From positions 1,394,560 through 1,458,559 of the forward strand of contig NC_036458.1 in assembly GCF_002775205.1 (NCBI RefSeq): 64,000 nucleotides of DNA, given 5' to 3'. Source of the DNA: Xiphophorus maculatus (lineage: Eukaryota; Chordata; Actinopteri; Cyprinodontiformes; Poeciliidae). The notes beneath the pieces were generated by a model, which made no database searches, was not told the origin of the DNA, and worked only from the letters and a program-made list of their open reading frames with translations. Shown here one piece after another: positions 11,230 through 32,840 of this stretch. A program made the translations under genes and the position numbers. Numbering within the stretch: position 1 is the stretch's first letter; every line of letters begins with the position of its first letter.

Positions 11230-11463
11230 ATGGAGGAGGGAAAGTGTACCGGCTTCTTCATCGGCCTGGCCGTCTTCCTGGACGTGGTCGGCCTCCTGCT
11301 GCTCCTCATCGGCATCTTCGCTCCGCTGCCCTACTGGGATTTCTTCGTCCTGTCCGGGCCACTGCTCATCTTCCTCAGCCTGGTTCTGTGGATATTCTGG
11401 TACCTGGGGAACCTCACCGTCTCTGAGGAGGAGCTCAACCTCCGAAAGCTGGACATCCTGTGA
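11230..11463 (+). CDS. tmem238l: TMEM238-like protein (short form)
   Basis: A 77-residue, single-exon membrane protein. Helix 1 is at about 8-30 (FFIGLAVFLDVVGLLLLLIG) and helix 2 at about 37-59, followed by WYLGNLTVSEEEL and a short tail. It shares with its neighbour the pattern DxxGLxLLxxGIF, then DFxxxSGxLxIFxSL, then WYxGNxxVSE. The loop FAPLPYWDFF matches TMEM238L of mammals better than TMEM238. The ATG at 11230 is chosen because the protein start then matches family length; an in-frame ATG at 11125 would add 35 residues of no membrane character. Location next to pirt agrees with mammalian gene order. Molecular function is unknown. Confidence 0.85.
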   Translation: MEEGKCTGFFIGLAVFLDVVGLLLLLIGIFAPLPYWDFFVLSGPLLIFLSLVLWIFWYLGNLTVSEEELNLRKLDIL

Positions 11464-11486
11464 CCTCCCTGGCCTGGACGAGGGCA

Positions 11487-11550
11487 GATCGGATCGGGCC
11501 GGGTCGGATCGGGTCGGGTCGGGTCGGATCGGGTCGGGTCGGATCGGGTC
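11487..11550. repeat. GGGTC/GGATC 5-bp repeat, G-quadruplex-prone
   Basis: About a dozen pentamers, mostly GGGTC with interspersed GGATC, lie 24 bases after the stop of the short TMEM238 gene and so probably in its 3' UTR. Several GGG runs two bases apart on the plus strand could form a G-quadruplex in DNA or RNA. Confidence 0.85.
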
Positions 11551-11988
11551 TGAGGCGTCAACATGAGGAGAGAATGGACGGATCCACATGAAGCAGCCTG
11601 GAAATCAGGGTTGATCTCTGGAGCCTGACTGAAGAGATTAAACCTGAACTCTTGTTTCTGGACCAGGAACCAGAACCAGCGGCCCGTCCAACTGGACCTC
11701 TGTGAAACGGCTTCTACTGAGCTTTTATCAGCTGGACGCTTTAAAGAACTGAGCCTGGTTGTGTTTCTGATCCACATGTTGTCAGTTTGGGTTTAAATTT
11801 CAGCAAGTCTTTGCACATTTGAAGGACAATAATCTGAAATGAGCGACTAAAAGTGCTTTTAAATGACTTGTGTGTGTTTTCTGTGTGACGCCGTTTCTCT
11901 GACCCAAACCAGCCGGACTGGATCTGCTGGTCGCTTTGTTCAGCTAATTTTAGCAGCAACATCAAACCGCAGAAAGCGTTTCCATCTA

Positions 11989-12472
11989 CACTGCAAAACA
12001 ACGTTTCACCAAGTGCTTTTACTGTAAATGTCTTCAAACATTTAAAATGAGACAAAACTAACTTACAAGCTTTCAGCAAAATATAGAAGCTTGTTGTAAT
12101 GATTACCTTATTGATTAATTAATTACTAATTAAATACTAATTAATTAATAAGTTCTGGTTATAAGTGAGATAATCTGCCGGTGGAGCGAATCGTTCCTCC
12201 CAGGTTATAATTCAGAATAATGAAATCATCTTTGACTTGGTTATTATTTTAGGAAGGTGGCAATGTTATAATTTATATTATATAATAACTTAAAATGTGT
12301 GAAAAATGTTTGGTTTGTCTGGCAGATTATTAAAGGAATTAAACAAGCCAAACAAGCTCCTGTTTCTTGCTGAAATGTTTCTTGTTAGTGAATTTTAATT
12401 TTAAGTGTGATAAAAATATTTGAACTAAAAACTAGACAAAAATACTTCTTATGATTTTGTGTTTTTGCAGTG
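11989..12472. mobile_element. Palindromic MITE, copy 1
   Basis: It starts CACTGCAAAA and ends TTTTGCAGTG. Each end contains the same family words as the copy at 23.17-23.54 kb: a GAGACAAAACTAACTTACAA block near the left end, and an ACTAGACAAAAATAC block with a TTTTGTGTTTTTGCAGTG terminus at the right. The centre has an extra AT-rich insertion. No coding capacity. Confidence 0.65.
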
Positions 12473-14233
12473 TTCTGGTAAATTTGCATATTTAGTAGCT
12501 AATGAGGTGTGGTGATGCAGCAGTGGCCTCATTCATATTTTACGTTTATTGTTTTTGTGGATAATTCGTTTTTGAAGTAACCAGCTGATCCAGATCCTTC
12601 CTGATTTAGGAGCCGTGATTCTGCCTGTGTGCATCAGAACAAAAACTCCTGCAGATCGTGTTTTTAAAATCCCTGCAGTTGGAGGTTATTGAATCCTTCG
12701 CCCTGGAAGAAAAGCAGCTCAGATGCGTCATCAAGGCCCTCAAATTAAAATGGCGTTCAGCGCCGACTGCATCTGGACGCTAATGGTGTTTAGAGGAGCT
12801 GAGAACGAGGAGAAGCCAGAAAGCTTCGCCTTAAGCACCACTACAGCTCCATGAAAGTCAACAGGGACGCTGAAACTAAAACTCCTCATCCACGCCCAGA
12901 TCCTCCAGCCTTAATCAGCACTCAAGGCCCCATTATCTCCCTCAGAGATGGGGAAGTGTTATTAATGCGTCCATTCGGCTCCTGCTGCTGGAGAGGAAGT
13001 GAAGATGAGGAGAGACGGGCCCCGGCCCGCTCCCTCTCACATCCCATTGATCCAACGCGTCCTTACAAACCTTAATCACAACTGGACACGTTTGTGCACA
13101 ATAGATTCTCTCAAGAGAGATTCAGATGGCAAGAGGCTTCTGTGAGAAGAGCCAGGCTCAGATTTCCTCCCTGCTGGTGAAAATGATGAAGAGACGCTCG
13201 GTGAATCCCAGAGGAGCGACAGGAGGGGTGAGAGCAATTAGAGGCGGTTGTTCTTCCTGGACTGAGGCAGAGTCAAGAACATGAAGAACAAGAAATTATT
13301 CTGCTAATTACAACAGAACTTAAATTAGCAATAAATGAGTGAGTTTAAACCAATGAAGACATTTACCAGATCAGACAACCTGCAAAGTACTAAATACACT
13401 GAGGTTCTAATTATATGTTTCATGTTAAACTCATAAACACATTTCTTCTGTTACAACATTTCTGGTTCAGCATAAAAGCTTCAAAATATGAAAACATGTT
13501 AAACCTTAAAGAGGATAAATGTCTCCCTCTAGTGGTTCATTTCTGTTATCACTTTAAATCTGCAGACTGGTCCTCAGTCAGAACCAACCAGGCCTGATTA
13601 AGGTCCAAATGATTATAAATCATGCTGCATATGACCACAAATATCCAGAGACTTACATCAGAAATCAGAGCTGGAGGCTCCCAAAATCTACATTTAGTTG
13701 ATTTATTAAAAAATGACCCAAATCCTGCTGCTGTTGCTGAAAATAAACAGGAAAATAATTAACCCTAAAGGAAAACATTTTATGAAAACATTTCCTGTCA
13801 GTTTATTGTTGAGGAGATTTTAAAAATCATATTTTGTAGGGATTTTATATAAAGACACCTTTCTTTGTGTAATTTAGAAAAAATATATTTTAAAATCTAA
13901 TATTGTTTTTTAAAATCATTTTAATGGTTTTTACCTAACACATTTTGTTTGTTTTCTTACTTAGAAAATTAAATTTTCAGGGAAGACAAAACTCCTTCAG
14001 CATTTGGGTGTTTAAAAAAATAACAATTTGGTCGTTTTTAATTTTGAAAAAAATTGGATGACTTTTTACCATGAATTTTAGAAAATCTTTTTAAAAATCT
14101 ATTCTTAGGAAAAAATCACATTTTGGTGGTTTTTATTTTTAAAATCCCAATTTATTTATTTTTTTATTTTTAACTTGTTACACATTTAACCAGCTGATTT
14201 TGGCCCATGTGGCTGAACATGTTATAGTGCAGC

Positions 14234-14235
<2 letters not shown>
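12473..14235. other. Intergenic with a candidate conserved non-coding block
   Basis: About 12680-13260 is balanced in composition and of high complexity, unlike the AT-rich simple DNA on both sides. It includes homeodomain-like words such as CAAATTAAAATGG and GTTATTAATGCG. No frame looks coding. I read it as a possible conserved enhancer, unproven. The remainder is AT-rich with A/T runs. Confidence 0.35.
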
Positions 14236-14297
<62 letters not shown>

Positions 14298-14314
14298 TGT
14301 GTGTGTGTGTGTGT
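14236..14314. repeat. (GT)n microsatellite
   Basis: About 39 GT units with one interruption (AT). Confidence 0.98.
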
Positions 14315-14729
14315 GAGTCAGGATTTACTGTATCTGCTGCTCCACTAACTTTTCCACATCAGATTTTCCAGACCAGAGCAGAACCAGAGACGTTTCACCG
14401 TCAGTGAATCATCTCCGTTTCTCCCTTCATGCCTGGTTCCTGAAAACATTCATGTAAAAATGAACAAACTGTGAAACATTGTGATGGACCAGATCTGTAG
14501 GAAAAATAAGAGCACATAAAAAATGTTGAGCAAAATAAAAAACAACATAAATAAATTCTGACTGTTTTTCTTTCAAAGAGTCGAGTTTTTCAACATGATT
14601 TTATTTCTGTCAATGTTTCTGTTTTTATTTGGCTGCATGCGTTGCATCCTGTTGTGTCCGGTTCTTATAGAGGATCTATTATTATTATTATTACACAAAA
14701 TTATGATTTCTAAATACAATCCAAGCTTT

Positions 14730-15200
14730 TAAAAAAATCCACCCAGCTGTTTTTAGTCAGTAAGTTCATGTTTTTGGTGTCTGGAAAACAAGCCGCTTCA
14801 AAAGCCTCACGATTGTAAAGCCACATTTAAGAAGTACCGTGCTGTTGCCTAGCAACTATAGCAAAGTCCAGTCCTGTTGCCTAGCAACCCAAGCTGAGCT
14901 CCAGCTCATTTGGTCAGCTGGTTTTCCTCTGTATTCGCTGTACAATGGCTGCTGGAAAACAGAAGTGTTCTGTTGTTGACTTACCATCCAGAAACCACTC
15001 GCTGCATTCTTGTTGGTTGTGCGGGAGGCTCCACTTATGCTTTTCAAAGATGTATTGTTGTATAATTGTGCATCTGTTTGCATCTGTTTAATGTGTGAGT
15101 GTAAACGTTGAGTTGGGGGCGTGGCCAGCAGCAGCTAATTTGGATTTAAAGTGACAAAACGCCTTGAAACAACTAAAAATAAGTAGAACTAAGCAGACTA
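14730..15200. mobile_element. Dispersed repeat carrying two RFX X-boxes
   Basis: The left part (GTTTTTGGTGTCTGGAAAA and following words) recurs in shorter form at 45.89-45.97 kb inside rab35 intron 5, so it is a dispersed family. Two perfect copies of GTTGCCTAGCAAC lie at 14844-14856 and 14876-14888. The superfamily was not resolved and I found no clear ends. Confidence 0.5.
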
Positions 15201-15853
15201 AAATCTCATTATCTATAAATGTAATGCACTTGTTTTGTATAGGCCATGGAGCTCTCAAACTAATAAGTCGTGTTTAAATCTCAGCTCATGAAGACGGGAC
15301 ATTTGAAGGACAGAAAAGGAAAACCGTCTGTCTGCATAGATAAACTTTAACAGATCATTGACTGCTCAGAGGAAAATATGACAGAATAACCAGACGGTAC
15401 ATCCTTGGTGTTGCCCTCTGACCGACTGGACTCCGGTCCAGGCTCCGCCCCGCACGCTGCAGCTTACCAAGGCATTCACACTGATCCGTTCCGTACAGAG
15501 GAACACAAACTAAATGCAAACCAGCAAAAACCCACAGCTTCCTTCTAGCGCTGAACATTTCTGTACATTTATTATAATAAGTGTTGAGCATTTTAAATCA
15601 CTCTCCCATAGTCTCTTTCTTCTTTTCCAGCACAACGTGTCGGTCATTAAAGATTTGCCTCTGGTGGGGCTTTAGGGGCAGTTAAAGTTCATCTGCATGC
15701 AGAGAAGAAATGCTTGACATCAGAAAGATAAAGTGGTTCTTTGAGACTGTCATATTGCATATGATGATATTAATAAAACAGTTCTAGTTTGATATTTTGT
15801 GCAGCTCATTTGTTATTTATTCTGATGTTTTATGCTGTGTTGACCCTTTAGAT

Positions 15854-16062
15854 CAGGGGTCAAACTGCAGTCCTGGAGGGCCACTGCCCTGCAGCTTTTA
15901 GATGTGCTGCAACACCTGAACAGATTAATTAGGTCATTAAGGTTCTGGAGATCTGATCCACACCAGGAGGAGGTGATGAAGCCGTTTCCTTCCAGTGTTT
16001 TGTACCTGTGGCTCATCTAAAACCTGCAGGGCAGCGACTGGAGGCCTGCAGTTTGACTCCTG
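15854..16062. mobile_element. hAT-like MITE
   Basis: A 209-bp element begins CAGGGGTCAAACTGCAG and ends with its inverse, CTGCAGTTTGACTCCTG. Flanks CCTTTAGA and GCTTCAGA agree at 6 of 8 bases, consistent with an aged 8-bp target duplication. Terminal CAGGGG and 8-bp duplication are hAT hallmarks. Confidence 0.7.
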
Positions 16063-16175
16063 TGCTTCAGAGCCTGAGCAGAGGCTGAACCAGCTTTATG
16101 TGCAGGATCATAACTTTGTTCTATGCATGAAGGAATCCTCACCACAGCTAAATAAACCACTGAGCTTCATGTTGG

Positions 16176-16245
16176 AGCAGCAGCCCTGCAGCAGGAAGGT
16201 TCCCGGTTCGAATCCCAGCCTGGTCTGCATAGAGCTTCATGTTCT
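16176..16245 (+). mobile_element. tRNA-derived SINE fragment
   Basis: A short piece holds a B-box (GGTTCGAATCC) and the CTGCATAGAGCTTCATGTTCT region, the same order of words as in the fuller SINE at 32.13-32.40 kb. Confidence 0.55.
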
Positions 16246-16439
16246 AGAATAAAACGCTCTGCTACGTTATTCACATTTGTTCTGTTCATGCTTCCTCTGG
16301 TTTTGGATGCTGTGCAGCTCAAAGGGTTTCTGCTCTTTTTTACTTTTTTTAAACTTTTGGACAGTTGCTATGATACATAACCATGGCAACAACATTGTGC
16401 TTTTACAACTGATGGCAGCTGATTAGCATCTGAAAAGCT

Positions 16440-16860
16440 CAAATAATACCTGAACTCAGGCCTGTTGCAATAACAAATGTAGCTGGACCATAAATCACTG
16501 TAGCGATAAACGATAAAATTGTTATTTTGAGATTATTTTCTATAACGGTAATGACACAATAATGCAAAAACACATTCTCAAATATCAACAAATTTTACAT
16601 TTCTATTGAACATTTAACACAGGAAGATATTTTAAATACCCAAAATAAAGAAACAAAACAACAGAAACAACAAATAAAATAAATTATGAAGTCTGTTTGA
16701 GACCAAAACACCAAACTGAAGACTTTTTCTCTTTTCTCTCTTTCTACCAAAAACTGGATGATAAAACAGTAAATCATGCAAATGGAAATTATTGAGCTCG
16801 TTTTTATTTATCATGCGGTTAATTGATCTATTATTTATTGTGACAGAACTACCTGATCTT
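16440..16860. mobile_element. Unclassified dispersed repeat
   Basis: Several word blocks around 16600-16780 (for example ACCAAAAACTGGATGA and AACAGAAACAACAAATAAAAT) recur inverted at 55.06-55.35 kb, showing one repeat family with two copies in this window. No coding capacity and no clean ends seen. Confidence 0.45.
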
Positions 16861-17012
16861 TGACCTTAACTCCCAGAGGAGTTTAAATTCCAGGGTCAGG
16901 ATGATCATATCCTGGGCTCTTACGGCCAGACCGAGATTTAAAGAGCAGACTGACTGCTACAGTTTCAACAACTCATTTCCTTCAGGGATCAATAAAGTAT
17001 TTTAATTGAATT
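16861..17012 (+). mobile_element. LINE-like 3' tail
   Basis: The stretch ends in CAGGGATCAATAAAGTATTT followed by AATTGAATT-type repeats, the common tail of a teleost non-LTR element. A tail of the same kind, inverted, lies at 57.67-57.73 kb. The body of the element is missing. Confidence 0.45.
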
Positions 17013-17703
17013 AAACTGAATGTTTTCTCTGTGTTGGTTCTGTCTGCTGCTCCGGCCTCCCGCAGTCCAGACATGTCAGACTCCTTAGTTTCTCTCTGTT
17101 GCTCTTAGGAAGTGTTTGTGTGTCTTTCCTGCCCTGTGACGTACAAGTCACCTCTCCGCCTCTACCTGCACAGGTAAACATGTAAAGGTGGGCAACCTGA
17201 CTTTACAACTGGTGTGTAAAGTGACATTTATCTGGTTCTTGTTAACAAACCGTGCGGCTGAATTGTGACATAACAGACGGCAGAGCAGATTTAACACGTG
17301 CAGGGAAACTATGTGTTGCTGTTTACAATAATCTTATAGTACACATGCAGCAGCAAGACGCTGCAAAGACCTCAGAGTAAAACCAGACATGGACTCTGGT
17401 GGAATACCACCGTGGCTTTGCAGCGCTGCGGTGTAAAAGCCACAGCAGAGCGGACTCCTTCACATCCACACTCCCACAACTACACCCAGTTTATTCCCAG
17501 GTAACAGCGAGAATCCCGGGCTGGTGTCAAGAAACTGCCGCGGATTATCGGTTATCTGTAAATGTGGTGATTTTGGAGGATGATAGCATGTGTTAACCTA
17601 TCGATCCACTCCCGTCCTGCTGCGACAGGCTCCGCCTCTTACCTCAGCCCGAAGCATAGACATATGAACATAGACGCTGAGTGAAAAGCAGGGTCGACCA
17701 CCC

Positions 17704-17772
<69 letters not shown>
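17704..17772. repeat. (AAT)n microsatellite
   Basis: About 23 uninterrupted AAT units. Confidence 0.98.
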
Positions 17773-17774
<2 letters not shown>

Positions 17775-18031
17775 ATTTTGGTAGTAGTAGCATAACGTCT
17801 TAAAGAGTTTAACAGCAATCTGTTAAATAATAGTTAATTAAAAAGAATTTATTTTGATTAAAACTGTAAATTGCCAGTACTCATCTTCAATAACTAAAAA
17901 ACAACGTTAAAGGGTTTCACATCGAGCCTTAAAAAACACAAAGCACATCGTATTGTTCCTTATAAGGTTCCATACATGCAAGTATGTCGTTTATATTCTC
18001 ATGTATGTTTATATACGAGTTGTGCATTGTG

Positions 18032-18034
18032 CAT

Positions 18035-18069
<35 letters not shown>

Positions 18070-18071
18070 TT
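18032..18071. repeat. (ATTT)n microsatellite
   Basis: About 10 ATTT units. Confidence 0.95.
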
Positions 18072-18439
18072 CTAGTTGTATCTTTTAGTTTAAGTTACTT
18101 TTTAACATGATGATCCTTGTCTGTTTTTAATGATTTTGTTTTCTCCCTGTTCCACTCTGCCATTATATTGCATCTTGTGGACAAATAAAATGTTACTGAA
18201 TTTAATTGAATTGAACTGAATATTGTTATAAATGACCAAATAGATGGTTCAGTATATCTTCAGGTGTGCATTAAAGTATGTTTGGGTGAATTTTCAGAAC
18301 ATTATGAAGATATTATTTACATCTGTTTCAATAGTCACTAATATTAGTACTACTACGGACATGTATTATATATTAATAAAACTTAGTTTATCGTAAACTT
18401 ATTCATTTAATCATAAAATCATATTTCCAAACTTACCTT

Positions 18440-30227
<11,788 letters not shown>

Positions 30228-31052
30228 CCGTCTGGACGCCGCGCCGCAGAGCTCCGCCCCGCCCACCGTCTCTCTCTCTCTCTCATCCCGTCGTTTGTTT
30301 CGTTTCTCCTCCCGCCGCTGACGACCGAGGTGCCAAACGGAGAACCCCCCCTCACGCCCGCCGCCGCTTTAAAAACTGGAACAAAGAAACTCAAAGTTTC
30401 CGTGTGAGCCGTGACCGAAGCCTTAGCAACAACGAGCCGACCTTTGACCTCCGGCTCGGGCTGGACGCCGCCTTTCTGTCGCATCTACCTCAGAGCAGAT
30501 CGGAGCCTCCAGCAGCCAGCAGGACCCCCTCAGACCCCCCCACCCCGACGTGACCAACCAGGCGGCTCGTTTCTCCGTTTTTATCGGTCGAATCCAGACA
30601 AAGTCATAAGGGATCAACTTGGAGCCAATCTTTAATTCCTGGCAGCTAGCCGCTCATTACTGACCCTGTTAATCGCAGCTGTACGTAGAAATTCAGTATT
30701 CTGTGGTTCAACATGTGGAGCATAGCAGTTTTTTAATGTATTTACACTTAACTAGAGACGTAACAAACTAAAGGAAGCAGAGACATTTCAGAAACTAAGT
30801 TAGAGGACTTTTTACGTGAACTTTTTCTGTTTGGTGAAAACGCTGTAACAGTTTTTGGTAAACCCTCTTCTGTCCCCCCTCCCCTACATGTTGCTTACGA
30901 TCCGGCTTCGTTGCTCGGCCCGCGCAGATCTGCGTGTGCAGCTCCGGGCGCCGACCCTGCATGAATCCGACGACAGAGAAGTCAGAGAGAGGCCAGAGCT
31001 GCACTTGATTTAAATTTCTCTTCCTGCTCCTCTTCTTCTTCTTCTGTTTCCA

Positions 31053-31109
<57 letters not shown>

Positions 31110-31308
31110 CATGGTCCCTCCAGGCTGTGTTGATGTTGTGGTGTTGGCAGACCCCCTCACCCCTCACACATTCATTTGCTTATTACGTATTTTGCTCTGT
31201 TCAGGCGACCTGGCGAGTCTGTTTCTGATTGTACACGTTCCAAACAATAGTAAGAAAAGAAATTGATGTTTGTTCTGCTTCAGTGGAGAAATGCTTTTTT
31301 AAAATAAA
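30228..31308 (+). other. foxk2: foxk2 3' UTR with poly(A) signal
   Basis: About 1.1 kb separates the stop codon from a canonical AATAAA at 31303-31308, the first convincing signal downstream. A (CA)n run sits inside at 31054-31106. The cleavage site was not defined. Confidence 0.5.
31054..31106. repeat. (CA)n microsatellite in the presumed foxk2 3' UTR
   Basis: About 26 CA units preceded by a CTT-rich run. Confidence 0.97.
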
Positions 31309-32130
31309 TTAATTTAAAGTCCTTAAAATCTTTTTGTTTTGAACTTTTTTCATGTTGAAATTAATTTTTGGGGTAGTTCTCCAGTCATCCTGAAGAGGGC
31401 AGTGTAGGCTAGTTTTCAACATTGTTCGACTAAATCTGGTAAAAAGTTAAATATTGACAGGTGCAAAATTTAACTTTGTGATTACAGAATCTTTATTTAA
31501 ATACATGGACATCAAATAAACAAAATAAAACAACATAAATTAGATTTAGAATCATGAGTGGACATACAAACATTAACTTTTAAACATAAATGTATTTATT
31601 TACTTATTTAACTCTAATTTCTTTATACTTTGAGCAATTTTGTACTGTTAAATGTTGCTGCTAACAGAATTTCATTGTCTTGCCTTTGCATTAGATGACA
31701 AAGTTCTCTAAATAAATTCCAGTTTTATTGACAACTTTAATACTGAAAGTGAACAGAAACAAAATTAAGCTACTCTGGAAACTTAATTTTTTAAAAAAAG
31801 CTTCTAAATAAGTGTACATATGTAATGTAAATTATTCACACTCTTAGATTTAAATTCAAAATACGTTTTCAACCAGTCCTGCCTTGTCCTGTCTGGAAGC
31901 TGAGGTTGGAGTTGGAGATTATTGTGATGTTTTTTTACGTCCAAATCTGGAAATCTGCGGTAAAATTGAGCAGAGCAAATAATGCAAATCAGACATAAAA
32001 AACAGATCAGATAAACAAATTTACTCACATTTTTCACGATTAAAGGAGCTAAATTTCAACTTGTTTTCTATGATGTGTGAATTACTGATTTACTAGCATG
32101 AAAATGTTATTAAAATATGTGACTTGAAAG

Positions 32131-32396
32131 GGCTGCACACTAGTGCAGTTGGTAGCACTGTTGCCTTGCAGCAAGAAGGTCCTGGATTTGATTTGGTTCT
32201 TTCTGCATGGAGTTTGCATGTTCTCATGTGTGGGTTCTCTCTGAGTGCTCCGGCTTCCTCCCACAATCCAAAAACATGACTGTCAGGTTAATTGGTCTTT
32301 ATAAATTCTCCTTAGGTATGGATGTGTGTGTGCATGGTGTCTGAGAGGCACCGGCAGCCCATGACCCACTAGGGACAAGGGTGTAAGAAGATGGAT
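32131..32396 (+). mobile_element. tRNA-derived SINE with target duplication
   Basis: The head resembles a tRNA (A-box-like CAGTTGGTAGC, weakened B-box GGATTTGATTT), followed by the CTGCATGGAGTTTGCATGTT and AAAAACATGACTGTCAGGTT body typical of teleost SINEs and a GATGGATG end. It is flanked by GTGACTTGAAAG (32119-32130) and GTGACCTGAAAAG (32397-32409), an aged target-site duplication. It lies between foxk2 and anapc2. Confidence 0.8.
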
Positions 32397-32557
32397 GTGA
32401 CCTGAAAAGTAAAAACAAAATTGTAAATATATTCTAATGTATATTTTAGAAACCCTCGTCAGACCTGCAATAATTTCTTTTTCACTTTGCTTCACTGAAA
32501 TATTGTATTTTATTTAAAAGTAAAAATTTCTGAACGTTTATGTGATCCCTTATCATT

Positions 32558-32570
32558 CCAGTAGGGGGCA
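32558..32570 (+). promoter_or_regulatory. CTCF-like core motif between foxk2 and anapc2
   Basis: CCAGTAGGGGGCA, followed by GCAC, matches the CTCF core fully on the plus strand, about 270 bases upstream of the anapc2 start codon. Confidence 0.55.
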
Positions 32571-32840
32571 GCACTCAGAGGGTCCGTGTGGGAATTATTA
32601 GAAGAAGAAACCGTCTGCAAACCCGCCATGTGAATTAAGGAGTTGTTTAGCTTCCTAATAAATTAATTACAGAACTTTTGACAGCTATTAGAGATTATTA
32701 TTAAAAACATTTATTTAAACTCATCTGAAATTAGATGCGTATTTCTACTTGCTTTGTTGTTAAGTCAGACGCCGAGCCGAAGCTAAAATGTTAAGCTAAC
32801 GCCAGTTGGTCCGGGGTTTTGGTGAAAAAGGAGTCAGAAA

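Larger units (their letters stand above)
17013..18439. other. Intergenic upstream of foxk2
   Basis: No gene recognised. It contains the AAT and ATTT microsatellites listed separately. The stretch 17.1-17.7 kb is more complex and might be a further old repeat or a regulatory block. Confidence 0.4.

Noticed and set aside
14941-15090. Short frame starting MAAGKQKCSVVDLPSRN in the X-box repeat
   Set aside because: About 48 codons with a Cys/His-like start, but it ends early and lies in a dispersed repeat; too little to call a gene.
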